From: JAPSGM01 sp963777045
GTDB lineage: Bacteria; Chloroflexota; Limnocylindria; QHBO01
Length of the DNA: 64,000 bases
NCBI GenBank assembly: GCA_963777045.1
Contig: CAVZPD010000010.1
Coordinates: 215,718 to 279,717 of the forward strand
Direction of reading: 5' to 3'
Program-made: the position numbers and the translations under genes
The notes under the pieces: generated by a model
What the model saw: only the letters and a program-made list of their open reading frames with translations
The model's database searches: none
Told to the model about the DNA's origin: nothing
In this document: positions 42,601-51,133 of the stretch, one piece after another
Numbering within the stretch: the first letter of the stretch is position 1
Layout of the letters: each line of letters begins with the position of its first letter

Positions 42601-43535
42601 AGCCGTTCCGGTTCCTGGCGGACGTGCGAGCACCTGTTTCGGCACGCGAGCTGGGGGAACAGGCGCGGAGGGCCGAGGCCGCCGGTTGCCATGCCGTCGT
42701 CATCCCGGACCACCTGATCGACCAGCTCAGCCCAATCCCGGCGATGGCGGTCGTCGCGGCGACCACCGAGAGGATTCGCTTCAGCGCCTTCGTCCTCAAC
42801 AACGACCTGCGCGACCCGGCCGTGCTGGCGCAGGACCTGGCGTCGCTGGACGTCCTGGGCGAGGGCAGGCTCGACGTGGCGATCGGTGCGGGCTGGAACA
42901 TCGCCGAGTACGAGGCGGTGGGGATCCCGTTCGCCGACGGGCCGACTCGTGTCTCGCGCCTGGAAGAGGCAGTGGCGGTGCTCAAGGGCTGCTTCGCCGA
43001 TGGCCCCTTCACGTTCCGCGGCGAGCACTACCGGATCACCGACTACGACGCGCGCCCCAAGCCGGTGCAGCGCCCGCATCCGCCGTTCATGGTCGGCGGC
43101 GGCCAGCGGCGGATCCTCTCGTTCGCGGCGCGCGAGGCACAGATCGTGGGGCTGGCACCCACCGTCGGGCCGGCGGCGCCCGATCGGCCGAAGCGCTTCA
43201 CCCGTGCATCGGTCGAGCAGCAGGTGTCGTGGGTTCGCGAGGCGGCCGGCGAGCGCTTCGACGAGCTGACGCTCAACGTCTACCCCTCCTCGTACCCGGT
43301 GAGCGTGACCGATGATCCACGCGCCGAGGCGCGCCGCGCCGCCGACGTGCTCCGGCAGCGCGAGGTGGAGCTGACCGAGGACGAGGTGCTCGCCTCGCCC
43401 TACCTCTACATCGGCTCGGTGGATTCGCTGGTCGAGAAGTTCCTGGGCCTCCGCCAGGAGCTGGGCATCAGCTCCTTCATGGTCGGCGAGCTGGACGACA
43501 TGCTGCCGGTCGTGGAGCGCCTGGCCGGAACCTAG
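42597..43535 (+). CDS. LLM-class (F420-dependent type) oxidoreductase
   Basis: A 312-residue luciferase-like barrel with PFRFLADVRAPVSARELGEQARRAEAAGCHAVVIPDHL, LDVLGEGRLDVAIGAGWNIAEYEAVGIPF and HPPFMVGGGQRRILSFAAREAQIVGLAPT. This resembles the F420-dependent group (TIGR03621-like). It overlaps the purD stop and differs clearly from the LLM protein after purA. Both LLM genes sit behind a purine gene, which may reflect F420 use or simply operon filling. The substrate is unknown. Confidence 0.85.
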   Translation: MKPFRFLADVRAPVSARELGEQARRAEAAGCHAVVIPDHLIDQLSPIPAMAVVAATTERIRFSAFVLNNDLRDPAVLAQDLASLDVLGEGRLDVAIGAGWNIAEYEAVGIPFADGPTRVSRLEEAVAVLKGCFADGPFTFRGEHYRITDYDARPKPVQRPHPPFMVGGGQRRILSFAAREAQIVGLAPTVGPAAPDRPKRFTRASVEQQVSWVREAAGERFDELTLNVYPSSYPVSVTDDPRAEARRAADVLRQREVELTEDEVLASPYLYIGSVDSLVEKFLGLRQELGISSFMVGELDDMLPVVERLAGT

Positions 43536-43618
43536 GCCCGGTTGGCGCAGCCATGCCTCCTCCGTGAGGTGCCGTGCCCGAGGCGCTGCGCCCCTGGCAC
43601 GGCGTTCAGCCCCCAAGA

Positions 43619-44875
43619 TCAGTGGCCGCGCTCCGCTCCGGGTACGTGGACGTCCACCCACACCAGCCGGTGGTCCGAGCTCGGGAAGGGAAAGACGCCG
43701 GTGAGACGGAAGAGCGGATCGTCCTGGATCGGCCAGAACACGTGCCCGTCAATCATCCGCAGGTTGCGGCTGGGCAGGACGTAGTCCGCGCGCAGGTTGC
43801 CCGGTGCCGAGTCGGCGAAGTCGGCGGTGTCGTACTTCGGATCGCTCCGGTGGCTGTCGTTGATGGCGTCCTGCAGTACCGACGCCTCCACCGCGCCCTC
43901 GCTGGTTGGCGTGAGCGTGGTGTTGACGCGTGGGTTGTCGAGCAGCTGCTGCGCCGCACCCGGAATCGAGTCGCCGTCGAGCGGGTCCGAGTTCTGGTCG
44001 CCGGCGATCACGAACTTGGAGCCCGGCTGCAATCCGCCGTACACGCCGTCGTCGTCATAGATGTAGCCGCCGGCGCCAGGGGTGATGTAGTCGGCCCACA
44101 GGCCGATCTCGTCGAAGTTCCGGGTCCCGTTGCGATCCTCAGGTCCGTCGAAGACCGGCGGTGTGGGGTGGCTGACGAGGAAGTGGACCGTGCTGCCACC
44201 GATGTCGATCGGCACGTCCCAGTGCGACTTCGAGGAGAGGCGGAAGACGTCCAGCTCCGCTGGCGAATACCAGTCGGCCGGCTCAGGCGTGGTCGGGTCG
44301 TCGGGGAGCATCGCGCCCGGCATGTCCTTCCACAGGAAATGCTGGAACGTGCGCACCGCGTCGTACTCGATCGGGTACTTGGACAGGACGAGCATGCCGT
44401 ACTGTCCGGGGAAGAACCCGAAGCCGAAGGCGTCATCGGGTCCGCCCACGGCGCCGTCGTTGTTGAGGTCGAAGCCCGACGCGATGCCGGTGTTCGACGG
44501 CGCGATGTAGAGCCAGGGATAGCTGACGGCCGGGGCGCCGTTATGCGGCTCCTCGAGGTAGTTGGTGCGGAACAGCTCGGCCGCAACCGGGTCGTAGTCG
44601 AACTCGTTCACCAGCAGTACGTCGGGGTTGGCGCGCTGGATGATCTCGGCCACCGCTGCCGCCTGCGCGTTGCCCTTCGTGGACAGGTCGCTCTGCAGGT
44701 CGCCCGCGTTGAATCGGTTGAGCGACGCGTTGAAGGTGGCGAAGCGGACCGACTGCGGCCCCTTCGGCGCGCCCAGGACGCGCGGCGGCAGCGCCGCAGC
44801 GAGCAGGAGCGCGACCACCATGAGAATGATGGTCAACGTCAGCGGATGGGACCGATGCAGGGATTGCTCTCGCAT
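43619..44875 (-). CDS. Secreted endonuclease/exonuclease/phosphatase-family protein
   Basis: A 418-residue protein with an N-terminal signal or anchor (LTLTIILMVVALLLAAALPPRVLG). The EEP domain follows: VRFATFNASLNRF, VLLVNEFDYD with the metal-binding Glu, GDQNSDPLDGDSI with the Asp-x-Asn, and SDHRLVWVDVHV with the catalytic His near the end. A calcium-loop-like FDLNNDGAVGGPDDAFG insert is visible. It probably acts outside the cell on nucleic acids or phosphoesters. It is divergent from purE. Related extracellular proteins are common in actinobacteria and Chloroflexota. Confidence 0.85.
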   Translation of the reverse strand: MREQSLHRSHPLTLTIILMVVALLLAAALPPRVLGAPKGPQSVRFATFNASLNRFNAGDLQSDLSTKGNAQAAAVAEIIQRANPDVLLVNEFDYDPVAAELFRTNYLEEPHNGAPAVSYPWLYIAPSNTGIASGFDLNNDGAVGGPDDAFGFGFFPGQYGMLVLSKYPIEYDAVRTFQHFLWKDMPGAMLPDDPTTPEPADWYSPAELDVFRLSSKSHWDVPIDIGGSTVHFLVSHPTPPVFDGPEDRNGTRNFDEIGLWADYITPGAGGYIYDDDGVYGGLQPGSKFVIAGDQNSDPLDGDSIPGAAQQLLDNPRVNTTLTPTSEGAVEASVLQDAINDSHRSDPKYDTADFADSAPGNLRADYVLPSRNLRMIDGHVFWPIQDDPLFRLTGVFPFPSSDHRLVWVDVHVPGAERGH

Positions 44876-44989
44876 TCGGGGGTGCTCTCCTTCGTCTTGG
44901 CGAGTGCCGCGTTGAAGCTCGGGGCAGCACCGGGATCCTGTTCCATCTAGCCTACGTCAGCCCGCAACCCCGCTATGCTTCGTAAACCG

Positions 44990-45484
44990 ATGCCCAGCAC
45001 TCCGCACGTGGCCGTCATCTGCGGCTCCCGCTCCGACCTTGGCACCCTCCGCGCCTGCTTCGACGTCCTCGATTCCTACGGCATCGGCTGGGAGGCGTCC
45101 GTCATCAGCGCTCACCGCCAGCCGGAGGCGCTGCACGAGTACGTGCGCGATGCCGAAGGACGGGGAGTCCGCATCTTCATCGGTGCTGCCGGGCTCGCGG
45201 CGCACCTGCCTGGCGTGCTGGCCAGCCTGACCGCGCTACCGGTGATCGGCGTGCCCATGGACGGTGGAGCACTGGGCGGCGCCGACGCGCTCTACTCGGT
45301 CGTCCAGATGCCGCCGGGCGTGCCGGTTGCGTCGGTCGCCATCGGCTCCGCCGGCGCCAAGAACGCCGCACACCTGGCGGCGCGCATGCTGGCCCTGGTG
45401 GACGCGGGCGTCGCCGAGCGGGTGAATGCGTTCAGGCAGGAGCAGGCGGGCAGGGCCGAGGTCGGAATCGACCCCCGGGGCTGA
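44990..45484 (+). CDS. purE: N5-carboxyaminoimidazole ribonucleotide mutase
   Basis: A 164-residue PurE for step 6 of purine synthesis. VAVICGSRSDLGTLRACFDVLDSYGIGWEASVISAHRQPEAL, GLAAHLPGVLASLTALPVIGVPMDGGALGGADALYSVVQMPPGVPVASVAIGSAGAKNAAHLAARML match class I PurE, except that the usual GAGGAAHLPG reads GAAGLAAHLPG. Class I enzymes need PurK, which is not in the window. ATG 44990 is preferred to 44975 because TATGCT (44974-44979) would be its -10. Confidence 0.93.
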   Translation: MPSTPHVAVICGSRSDLGTLRACFDVLDSYGIGWEASVISAHRQPEALHEYVRDAEGRGVRIFIGAAGLAAHLPGVLASLTALPVIGVPMDGGALGGADALYSVVQMPPGVPVASVAIGSAGAKNAAHLAARMLALVDAGVAERVNAFRQEQAGRAEVGIDPRG

Positions 45485-45485
45485 T

Positions 45486-46388
45486 CTACCAGCCCCGGTC
45501 CGGGGCACGCGCATGCCGAGGCGGGACGATCCGGCCAGCCGCAAAGCCGAGCGCCACCGTCACGAGGCCGATCAGGCCGAGGGCGTTGGGCAAGGCCTGG
45601 AGCCAGCCGAACGAATCCGCGAATCCCTGGAGCACCCAGTACAGGTTGACGATGGTCTGCCACGCGCCGTTGGCCACGGCCATTCCGGCCCCGATGCCGA
45701 TCAGCAGCTCCGGCATCCGGTAGTGGGCCGGCAGCCGATGCAGCGCGCTGGCACCCAGTGCGGCCAACCCCGCCAGGCCCATGCCGCTGAGGGCGAAGTA
45801 CGCCACGTCGAAGGCCGGGACCGGGCTCCGGCCGGCGACCACCACGGCCAGGACGATGCCAGCGGCGAGGGCCGCCAGCCCCAGGAGCACCAGAAGCGCG
45901 ACGGCTCGGGCTCGTTGCCGGTTGCCGCGCGAAGTGGGCGGGCTCGCCAGGATGCCTGTCGCCAGCAGCGCCGGTGCCGCGATGGCGGTGAGGAGCGCCG
46001 CCACCCCGCGGACCCAGGCGAACGTCTGGTTGAGGCCCGGGAGCTCGAACGGCTCCAGGGAGAAGATCCACCAGAACCAGGCCTGCAGAACGATGTCGAG
46101 GATGCCCTGCACGACCAGCGCGATCGCCCCGGCCACCAGCCAGGAGCGCCCGTCTGGCCAGCGCTCCATGCCAAGCACCACCGCGGCGGCCAGGACGAAG
46201 CTCATCGCCTCGGTGAGGTGTCCGATGACGATGGCGGGCGCGAAGAACGACGACTGGCCGATCACACCCTGGACCGCGGTGGCGAGCAGGAGGTGCGCCG
46301 CGCCGGCGACGAGGAGGAGCGCCGGAACGAGCCCCAGGCCACCGAACTGCCGTGGCGCCGCGCGCTGTGCGCCGATCCCCTCCGTCAT
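45486..46388 (-). CDS. Polytopic membrane protein of unknown function
   Basis: A 300-residue protein with about eight hydrophobic helices and short loops (GLGLVPALLLVAGAAHLLLA, VLAAAVVLGMERWPDGRSWLVAGAIALVVQGI, ARAVALLVLLGLAALAAGIVLAVVVAG, GLIGLVTVALGFAAG). I recognise no family motif. It is convergent with purE (1 bp between the stops) and divergent from purB. It could be a transporter or enzyme of the membrane. Confidence 0.65.
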   Translation of the reverse strand: MTEGIGAQRAAPRQFGGLGLVPALLLVAGAAHLLLATAVQGVIGQSSFFAPAIVIGHLTEAMSFVLAAAVVLGMERWPDGRSWLVAGAIALVVQGILDIVLQAWFWWIFSLEPFELPGLNQTFAWVRGVAALLTAIAAPALLATGILASPPTSRGNRQRARAVALLVLLGLAALAAGIVLAVVVAGRSPVPAFDVAYFALSGMGLAGLAALGASALHRLPAHYRMPELLIGIGAGMAVANGAWQTIVNLYWVLQGFADSFGWLQALPNALGLIGLVTVALGFAAGRIVPPRHARAPDRGW

Positions 46389-46435
46389 GGGCGGATAGTC
46401 GGGGCACCGATTGCTCGCGTCAAGAGTGGCCGCGG

Positions 46436-46441
46436 TATCCT
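46436..46441 (+). promoter_or_regulatory. -10 box of purB (leaderless)
   Basis: TATCCT lies 6 nt before the purB GTG at 46448. It probably drives the whole purB-to-purL run. Confidence 0.55.
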
Positions 46442-46447
46442 CGCCCG

Positions 46448-47764
46448 GTGATCGACCGATACGCGCTGCCGGAGCTGCGCGACCTCTTCGCTGAGCGGCG
46501 CAAGCTGCAGCTCTGGCTGCGCATCGAGCTGCTGGCGGTCGAGGCGCTGCACGCCGAGGGAGTGGTGCCGGACGCGGACTGGGAGCGGATCCGGGAGGCG
46601 CTGGACAGCGGCGACGTCGACGCCGAACGCGCTAACCAGATCGAGCGCGAGTCGCAGCACGACGTCATCGCGTTCCTGCGCTCGGTGACCGAGCGCCTCG
46701 GCCCAGAGGGACGCTGGCTGCACTACGGGCTCACCAGCTCCGACGTCCTCGATACGGCCACCGCCATCGTCCTGCGCGATGCCACCGAAGCGCTGATGCT
46801 CGAGCTCGACCGGCTGATCGAGGCCGTCCGACAGCAGGCGCTGCGGCATCGGTCCACTCCGATGGTCGGACGCAGCCACGGGATCCACGCGGAGCCGACC
46901 ACGTTCGGCTTCAAGGCGGCCGGCTGGTACGCCGAGCTGGGCCGCGATCGGAAGCGGCTGGAGCGGGCCGGGAGCGAGATCGCGGTCGGCAAGATCTCCG
47001 GGGCGGTGGGCACGCACGCCAACGTCAGCTGGGCCGTGGAGCGGCACGTCTGCGACGCGCTGGGTCTCCGGCCCGATCCGGCCGCCACGCAGGTCGTCAG
47101 CCGCGACCGCCATGCGGAGCTGGTCGGCTCGATCGCCATCCTGGGCGGGACGCTGGAGCGGATCAGCACCGAGGTGCGCCACCTCCAGCGGACGGAGGTG
47201 GGCGAGGCGTTCGAGCCGTTCGGGGCGGGCCAGCAGGGGAGCAGCGCCATGCCGCACAAGCGCAACCCGGTGCTCGCCGAGCGGGTGAGCGGCATGGCGC
47301 GCCTGCTGCGAGCCGATGCCCTGGTGGCCCTGGAGAACATGGCGCTCTGGCACGAGCGCGACATCAGCCATTCGAGCGCCGAGCGGTTCGTCTTCGAGCG
47401 CGCCTTCGGCGTCGCCGCCTACGCGACGCGGACCCTCGGCACCATCGTCGAGGGCCTGGAGGTCGATGCCGAGCGGATGGCGGCGAACCTGGAGCAGCTC
47501 GGGGGCATGGTCTACTCCGAGGCGCTGCTGCTCGCCATGGTCGCAAAGGGCGCGGATCGACAGGAGGCCTATCGACTGGTGCAGGGAGCCGCCAAGCGGG
47601 CATGGGGAGGTCGCGCCACCTTCCGCGGCGAGCTGCTGGCCGACGAGGGCGTCGCGGGCTGGCTCTCTTCCGATGAGATCGAGCGGGCCATGAATCTGGA
47701 GCACCACCTGGCCGGGATCGAGTCCAGCTACCGCGCGCTCGGCCTGGACGGGGCCGGGGAGTGA
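46448..47764 (+). CDS. purB: Adenylosuccinate lyase
   Basis: A 438-residue fumarase/aspartase-superfamily enzyme that acts in both the SAICAR step and the AMP branch. RYALPELRDLFAERRKLQLWLRIE at the start, LHYGLTSSDVLDTATAI, MVGRSHGIHAEPTTFGFK with the catalytic His, and the signature GSSAMPHKRNPVLAERV are present. GTG 46448 is set by the leaderless promoter. The stop overlaps the next gene (GTGA). It begins the longest purine transcription unit of the window. Confidence 0.97.
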   Translation: MIDRYALPELRDLFAERRKLQLWLRIELLAVEALHAEGVVPDADWERIREALDSGDVDAERANQIERESQHDVIAFLRSVTERLGPEGRWLHYGLTSSDVLDTATAIVLRDATEALMLELDRLIEAVRQQALRHRSTPMVGRSHGIHAEPTTFGFKAAGWYAELGRDRKRLERAGSEIAVGKISGAVGTHANVSWAVERHVCDALGLRPDPAATQVVSRDRHAELVGSIAILGGTLERISTEVRHLQRTEVGEAFEPFGAGQQGSSAMPHKRNPVLAERVSGMARLLRADALVALENMALWHERDISHSSAERFVFERAFGVAAYATRTLGTIVEGLEVDAERMAANLEQLGGMVYSEALLLAMVAKGADRQEAYRLVQGAAKRAWGGRATFRGELLADEGVAGWLSSDEIERAMNLEHHLAGIESSYRALGLDGAGE

Positions 47765-48678
47765 CCGGCTGGCTGCGGCGTGGAGCCGCGGCCGCATCGC
47801 TGGCCGGTGCGCGCGCCGACCTCTGGCCGTCGGCCATGCTCGCCTCCCTGGTCTACGTCGGATGGCTGCCGCTCCTGCTCGTGGTGGCGCCGCCGGACGG
47901 GAACGACCTGGAGTACTTCGGAATCTCGCTCATCACGTCCGGCTTCTACCCGTTGAATGTGGTCGCACTCTCGGTCGCGGCCGTCGCCGGCTTCATCCTG
48001 CTGGCGCTGCTCGCCGCGGTCGCCGAGACGGCGCTGGTCGGGCTGCTACGCGGGCGGCCGGTGGCCGGCGCATCGCGGATGGCATGGAGCGGCCTGGCGA
48101 TCCTGCTGGTCGCGACGCTTCCGGTCCTGGTCGCCGGTACCGCGCTGGTGATGGCCATCGTCTCGGTGGCGCCGGGCGTCTACATCTCGCCCGACGTCGA
48201 GACTCCCGTGCTGCTCCGGCTGGCTTGGACCGTCCTGCCCCACCTGGTGGCGGTGGGCGCGGCGATCCTGGTCGGGCAGTCGTTCGGCGGCGTCGCGCTG
48301 CGTGTCGCGGCGCTCGGAAGTGGGCGCGACACGACGGGGGCGATCCGTGCGGGTTTCCGCCGGCTCGTCCGCGACCCGTTCGGCCCGCTCGGCGTGGCGC
48401 TGGTGGGCTGGGTCAAGGACCTGCTGCTCGTCGTGGGCGGCTACCTCCTGCTGAGCGGCCCGTGGTCGGCGGTGGGCGATCGCCTCTCGGGAGGGCCGCC
48501 GCTGCGTCCGGAGGCACTGCTCCTGCTGGTAGGCTTCGTCGGGATCTGGCTCGCGGTGTTAATCGTCGGCGGCGCCCTCCACGCCTTCGTCTCCGCCTGG
48601 TGGCTGGCAGAACTGCCATCATTGCCGCGGAGCGCCGGCACGGAGGCGGCGCCGGCCAACCAGCAGGACCCGGTGTGA
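47761..48678 (+). CDS. Polytopic membrane protein of unknown function
   Basis: A 305-residue protein with about six to seven hydrophobic helices (SAMLASLVYVGWLPLLLVVA, LSVAAVAGFILLALLAAVAETALVGLL, LAILLVATLPVLVAGTALVMAIVSVA, LVGFVGIWLAVLIVGGALHAFVSAWWLAEL). It is translationally coupled to purB (GTGA) and followed 10 bp later by the MgtC-like gene. No family is recognised. The layout recalls glycerophosphoryl-ester or DUF-type membrane proteins, but that is not firm. Confidence 0.6.
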   Translation: MTGWLRRGAAAASLAGARADLWPSAMLASLVYVGWLPLLLVVAPPDGNDLEYFGISLITSGFYPLNVVALSVAAVAGFILLALLAAVAETALVGLLRGRPVAGASRMAWSGLAILLVATLPVLVAGTALVMAIVSVAPGVYISPDVETPVLLRLAWTVLPHLVAVGAAILVGQSFGGVALRVAALGSGRDTTGAIRAGFRRLVRDPFGPLGVALVGWVKDLLLVVGGYLLLSGPWSAVGDRLSGGPPLRPEALLLLVGFVGIWLAVLIVGGALHAFVSAWWLAELPSLPRSAGTEAAPANQQDPV

Positions 48679-48688
48679 GGGGCAGGCA

Positions 48689-49198
48689 GTGTCACCCGAG
48701 TTGAGCGTGGAACTCCAGATCGAGCTCGGGCTGCGGCTGACGGCCGGCCTGGTGCTCGGCGCCATCATCGGTTTCGAGCGGGAGCTGCATCGGCAGCCGG
48801 CAGGGTTCCGGACTCATAGCCTGGTCGCGCTGGGCGCGGCCCTCTTCACGATCGTCTCTGCGTACGCCTTCACCGGTCCGAACGTCGATCCCACGCGCAT
48901 CGCCGCCCAGATCGTTTCGGGCATCGGCTTCATCGGCGCTGGGACGATCCTGCAGTACCGCGGCGGCATCCGCGGCCTGACGACGGCGGCGTCGCTCTGG
49001 GCGGTGGCGGCGATCGGGACTGCCGCCGGCGCAGGACTGCTCATCATGGCCGTCATCGGTACCCTGCTGATCCTGGTGGTGCTCGCCTTGCTGGACCGCG
49101 TCGAGTCGTTCGTGACGCGCCGGCTTCGGCTGCCACCCGAACCCAAGACGACCCCGCCTCGCGGCGACGAGGACGGACGCACGGAGGACATGCCTTGA
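48689..49198 (+). CDS. MgtC/SapB-family membrane protein
   Basis: A 169-residue membrane protein of the MgtC family, with about four to five helices. LRLTAGLVLGAIIGFERELHRQPAGFRTHSLVALGAALFTIVS carries the conserved GxERE..PAGxRTH motif, and QIVSGIGFIGAGTILQ and GLTTAASLWAVAAIGTAAGAG follow. MgtC proteins are tied to magnesium limitation or ATP synthase control in some pathogens. The role here is open. GTG start; its stop overlaps the purC TTG (TTGA). Confidence 0.88.
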   Translation: MSPELSVELQIELGLRLTAGLVLGAIIGFERELHRQPAGFRTHSLVALGAALFTIVSAYAFTGPNVDPTRIAAQIVSGIGFIGAGTILQYRGGIRGLTTAASLWAVAAIGTAAGAGLLIMAVIGTLLILVVLALLDRVESFVTRRLRLPPEPKTTPPRGDEDGRTEDMP

Positions 49199-50094
49199 CC
49201 CTGGCACGTAGCGAGATTCCCGGCCTGCCGCTCATCCACCGCGGCAAGGTGCGAGAGACCTACGCGGTCGGTGACGACCGCCTGCTGCTGGTGGCGACCG
49301 ATCGGCTCTCCGCCTTCGACGTCGTCTTCGACCAGCCGATCCCCGACAAGGGGCGCGTGCTGACCCAGCTCTCCGCCTGGTGGTTCCGCGAGCTCGCTGG
49401 CCTGGGTCCGACCCATTTCATCTCGGCCGACGTCCCCGACCTGCCCGATGCGGCGCGGCTTCCCGAGCTGGCGGGCCGCATCACGCTGGCGCGGCGCGCC
49501 GAGCGGATCGATGCGGAGTGCGTCGTGCGCGGCTACCTCGCCGGTTCTGGCTGGGCCGAGTACCGCAAGACAGGCATGGTGGGCGGCCATCGCCTGCCAG
49601 ATGGCCTGCGCGAGGCCGATCGGCTGCCGGAGCCGATCTTCACGCCGTCCACGAAGGCCGAGGTCGGACATGACGAGAACATCACCCGCGACCAGCTGGC
49701 CGAGATGGTGGGCACGGACCTCGCGCGCGAGCTGGAGGAGCGCTCGCTGGCCCTCTACCGCGCCGGCGCTGAGCGGGCGCAGCGCGCCGGGCTCATCCTG
49801 GCCGACACGAAGTTCGAGTTCGGCTGGATCGACGGCAAGGTCGCCCTCATCGACGAGGTCCTGACCCCCGATTCGAGCCGGTTCTGGGACGGGGAGCGCT
49901 ACGCTCCCGGCTCTTCGCCGCCGAGCTTCGACAAGCAGTACGTCCGCGACTTCGTATCTGCATCGGACTGGAACAAGGAGCCTCCCGCGCCCACCCTGCC
50001 GGCCGAGGTGATCACCGGGACCCGCGAGCGCTACGTGGCCGCCTACGAGCGGCTGACCGGCCGCTCGTGGAGCGACGCCGGAGCACCGTCCTAG
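49195..50094 (+). CDS. purC: SAICAR synthetase
   Basis: A 299-residue enzyme that adds aspartate to CAIR, step 7 of purine synthesis. LPLIHRGKVRETYAVGDDRLLLVATDRLSAFDVVFDQPIPDKGRVLTQLSAWWF, CVVRGYLAGSGWAEYRKTG, EVGHDENITRDQLAEMVG and DEVLTPDSSRFW are all family signatures. It starts with TTG overlapping the MgtC-like stop. The length matches the longer, roughly 300-residue type rather than the short E. coli type. Confidence 0.97.
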   Translation: MTLARSEIPGLPLIHRGKVRETYAVGDDRLLLVATDRLSAFDVVFDQPIPDKGRVLTQLSAWWFRELAGLGPTHFISADVPDLPDAARLPELAGRITLARRAERIDAECVVRGYLAGSGWAEYRKTGMVGGHRLPDGLREADRLPEPIFTPSTKAEVGHDENITRDQLAEMVGTDLARELEERSLALYRAGAERAQRAGLILADTKFEFGWIDGKVALIDEVLTPDSSRFWDGERYAPGSSPPSFDKQYVRDFVSASDWNKEPPAPTLPAEVITGTRERYVAAYERLTGRSWSDAGAPS

Positions 50095-50096
50095 GC

Positions 50097-50378
50097 ATGC
50101 GCTGGCTCGCCGAAGTCCACGTACGGCTCCGGCCCGGAATCGCCGATCCGGAGGGCCAGACGATCCGCGGCGGACTGCAGTCGCTCGGATTCGGTTCGGT
50201 CGACGAGGTGCGCGTCGGCAAGCTGCTGCGGATCGCCTTCGAGGCGGACGGACAGGCAGAGGCAGAGGCGGCGATCCACGAGATGTGCCGCCGGCTCCTC
50301 GCCAACCCGGTCATGGAGACGGCGGATTGGGAGCTCCGCGCGGAGGTCGACCAGGCGGCCGGCGAGGTGACCCGTTGA
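50097..50378 (+). CDS. purS: FGAM synthase subunit PurS
   Basis: A 93-residue small subunit that bridges PurL and PurQ in the three-part FGAM synthase. WLAEVHVRLRPGIADPEGQTIRGGLQSLGFGSVDEVRVGKLLRIAFEA and MCRRLLANPVMETADWEL match the family. ATG 50097 lies 2 nt after the purC stop. The stop overlaps the purQ TTG. Confidence 0.93.
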   Translation: MRWLAEVHVRLRPGIADPEGQTIRGGLQSLGFGSVDEVRVGKLLRIAFEADGQAEAEAAIHEMCRRLLANPVMETADWELRAEVDQAAGEVTR

Positions 50379-51109
50379 GCCGTGGCGCGCGCGTGGCGGT
50401 TGTCGTCTTCCCCGGAACCTGGAGCGATCGAGACTTCCTGCACGTGGCTCCGCTGCTCGGCTGGGAGGCGCGGCCGGTCTGGCACGCAGAGGCCGACCTG
50501 GGCGATGCTGATGCGGTCGTTCTCCCCGGCGGCTTTGCCCACGGCGACCACCTGCGCACCGGGGCCATCGCCCGCTTCTCGCCGGTGATGCGCGCGGTGC
50601 GGGCCTTCGCCCAGCGCGGTGGGCCGGTGCTCGGCTCCTGCAACGGGTTCCAGGTCCTGTGCGAGGCGGGGATGCTGCCCGGGGTGCTGCTGCGCAACGA
50701 TCACCTGCAGTTCCGCTGTGACTGGCAGTGGCTCCGCGTCGAGCGCCCGACGGGCGCCTGGCTGTCCGAATCCGAACTCGCACCCGGCGAGGCCATTCGG
50801 CTGCCCATCAGCCACGGCGAGGGGCGCTACCACGCCGACCCAGAGGTCCTCGATCGGCTGGAGGCCGAGGGGCTGGTGGCCCTGCGCTACGCCGACGAAG
50901 CCGGCGATGTCAGCGAGGCAGCGAATCCGAACGGTTCGGCCCGGTCGATCGCGGGCATCACGAACCCGGCCGGCAACATCCTGGGCCTGATGCCCCATCC
51001 CGAACGCGCCGCCGAGGACGAGGTGGGCGGTACCGACGGGCTGCGACTGCTTCGCTCGCTCGACCGATGGCTGCTGGCGCAGCCGGCCGCCGCGGAGCGT
51101 CGGCTATGA
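50375..51109 (+). CDS. purQ: FGAM synthase glutaminase subunit PurQ
   Basis: A 244-residue class I glutaminase that supplies ammonia to PurL. VAVVVFPGTWSDRDFLHVAPLLGW, AVVLPGGFAHGDHLRTGAIA, the nucleophile Cys in PVLGSCNGFQVLCEAGMLPGVLLRN, ISHGEGRY and LGLMPHPERA are present. The TTG at 50375 overlaps the purS stop (TTGA), which decides the start. PurL itself comes after two zinc-ribbon genes. Confidence 0.96.
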   Translation: MSRGARVAVVVFPGTWSDRDFLHVAPLLGWEARPVWHAEADLGDADAVVLPGGFAHGDHLRTGAIARFSPVMRAVRAFAQRGGPVLGSCNGFQVLCEAGMLPGVLLRNDHLQFRCDWQWLRVERPTGAWLSESELAPGEAIRLPISHGEGRYHADPEVLDRLEAEGLVALRYADEAGDVSEAANPNGSARSIAGITNPAGNILGLMPHPERAAEDEVGGTDGLRLLRSLDRWLLAQPAAAERRL

Positions 51110-51133
51110 TGCTCGACGTCGCCCACAGCCCGG

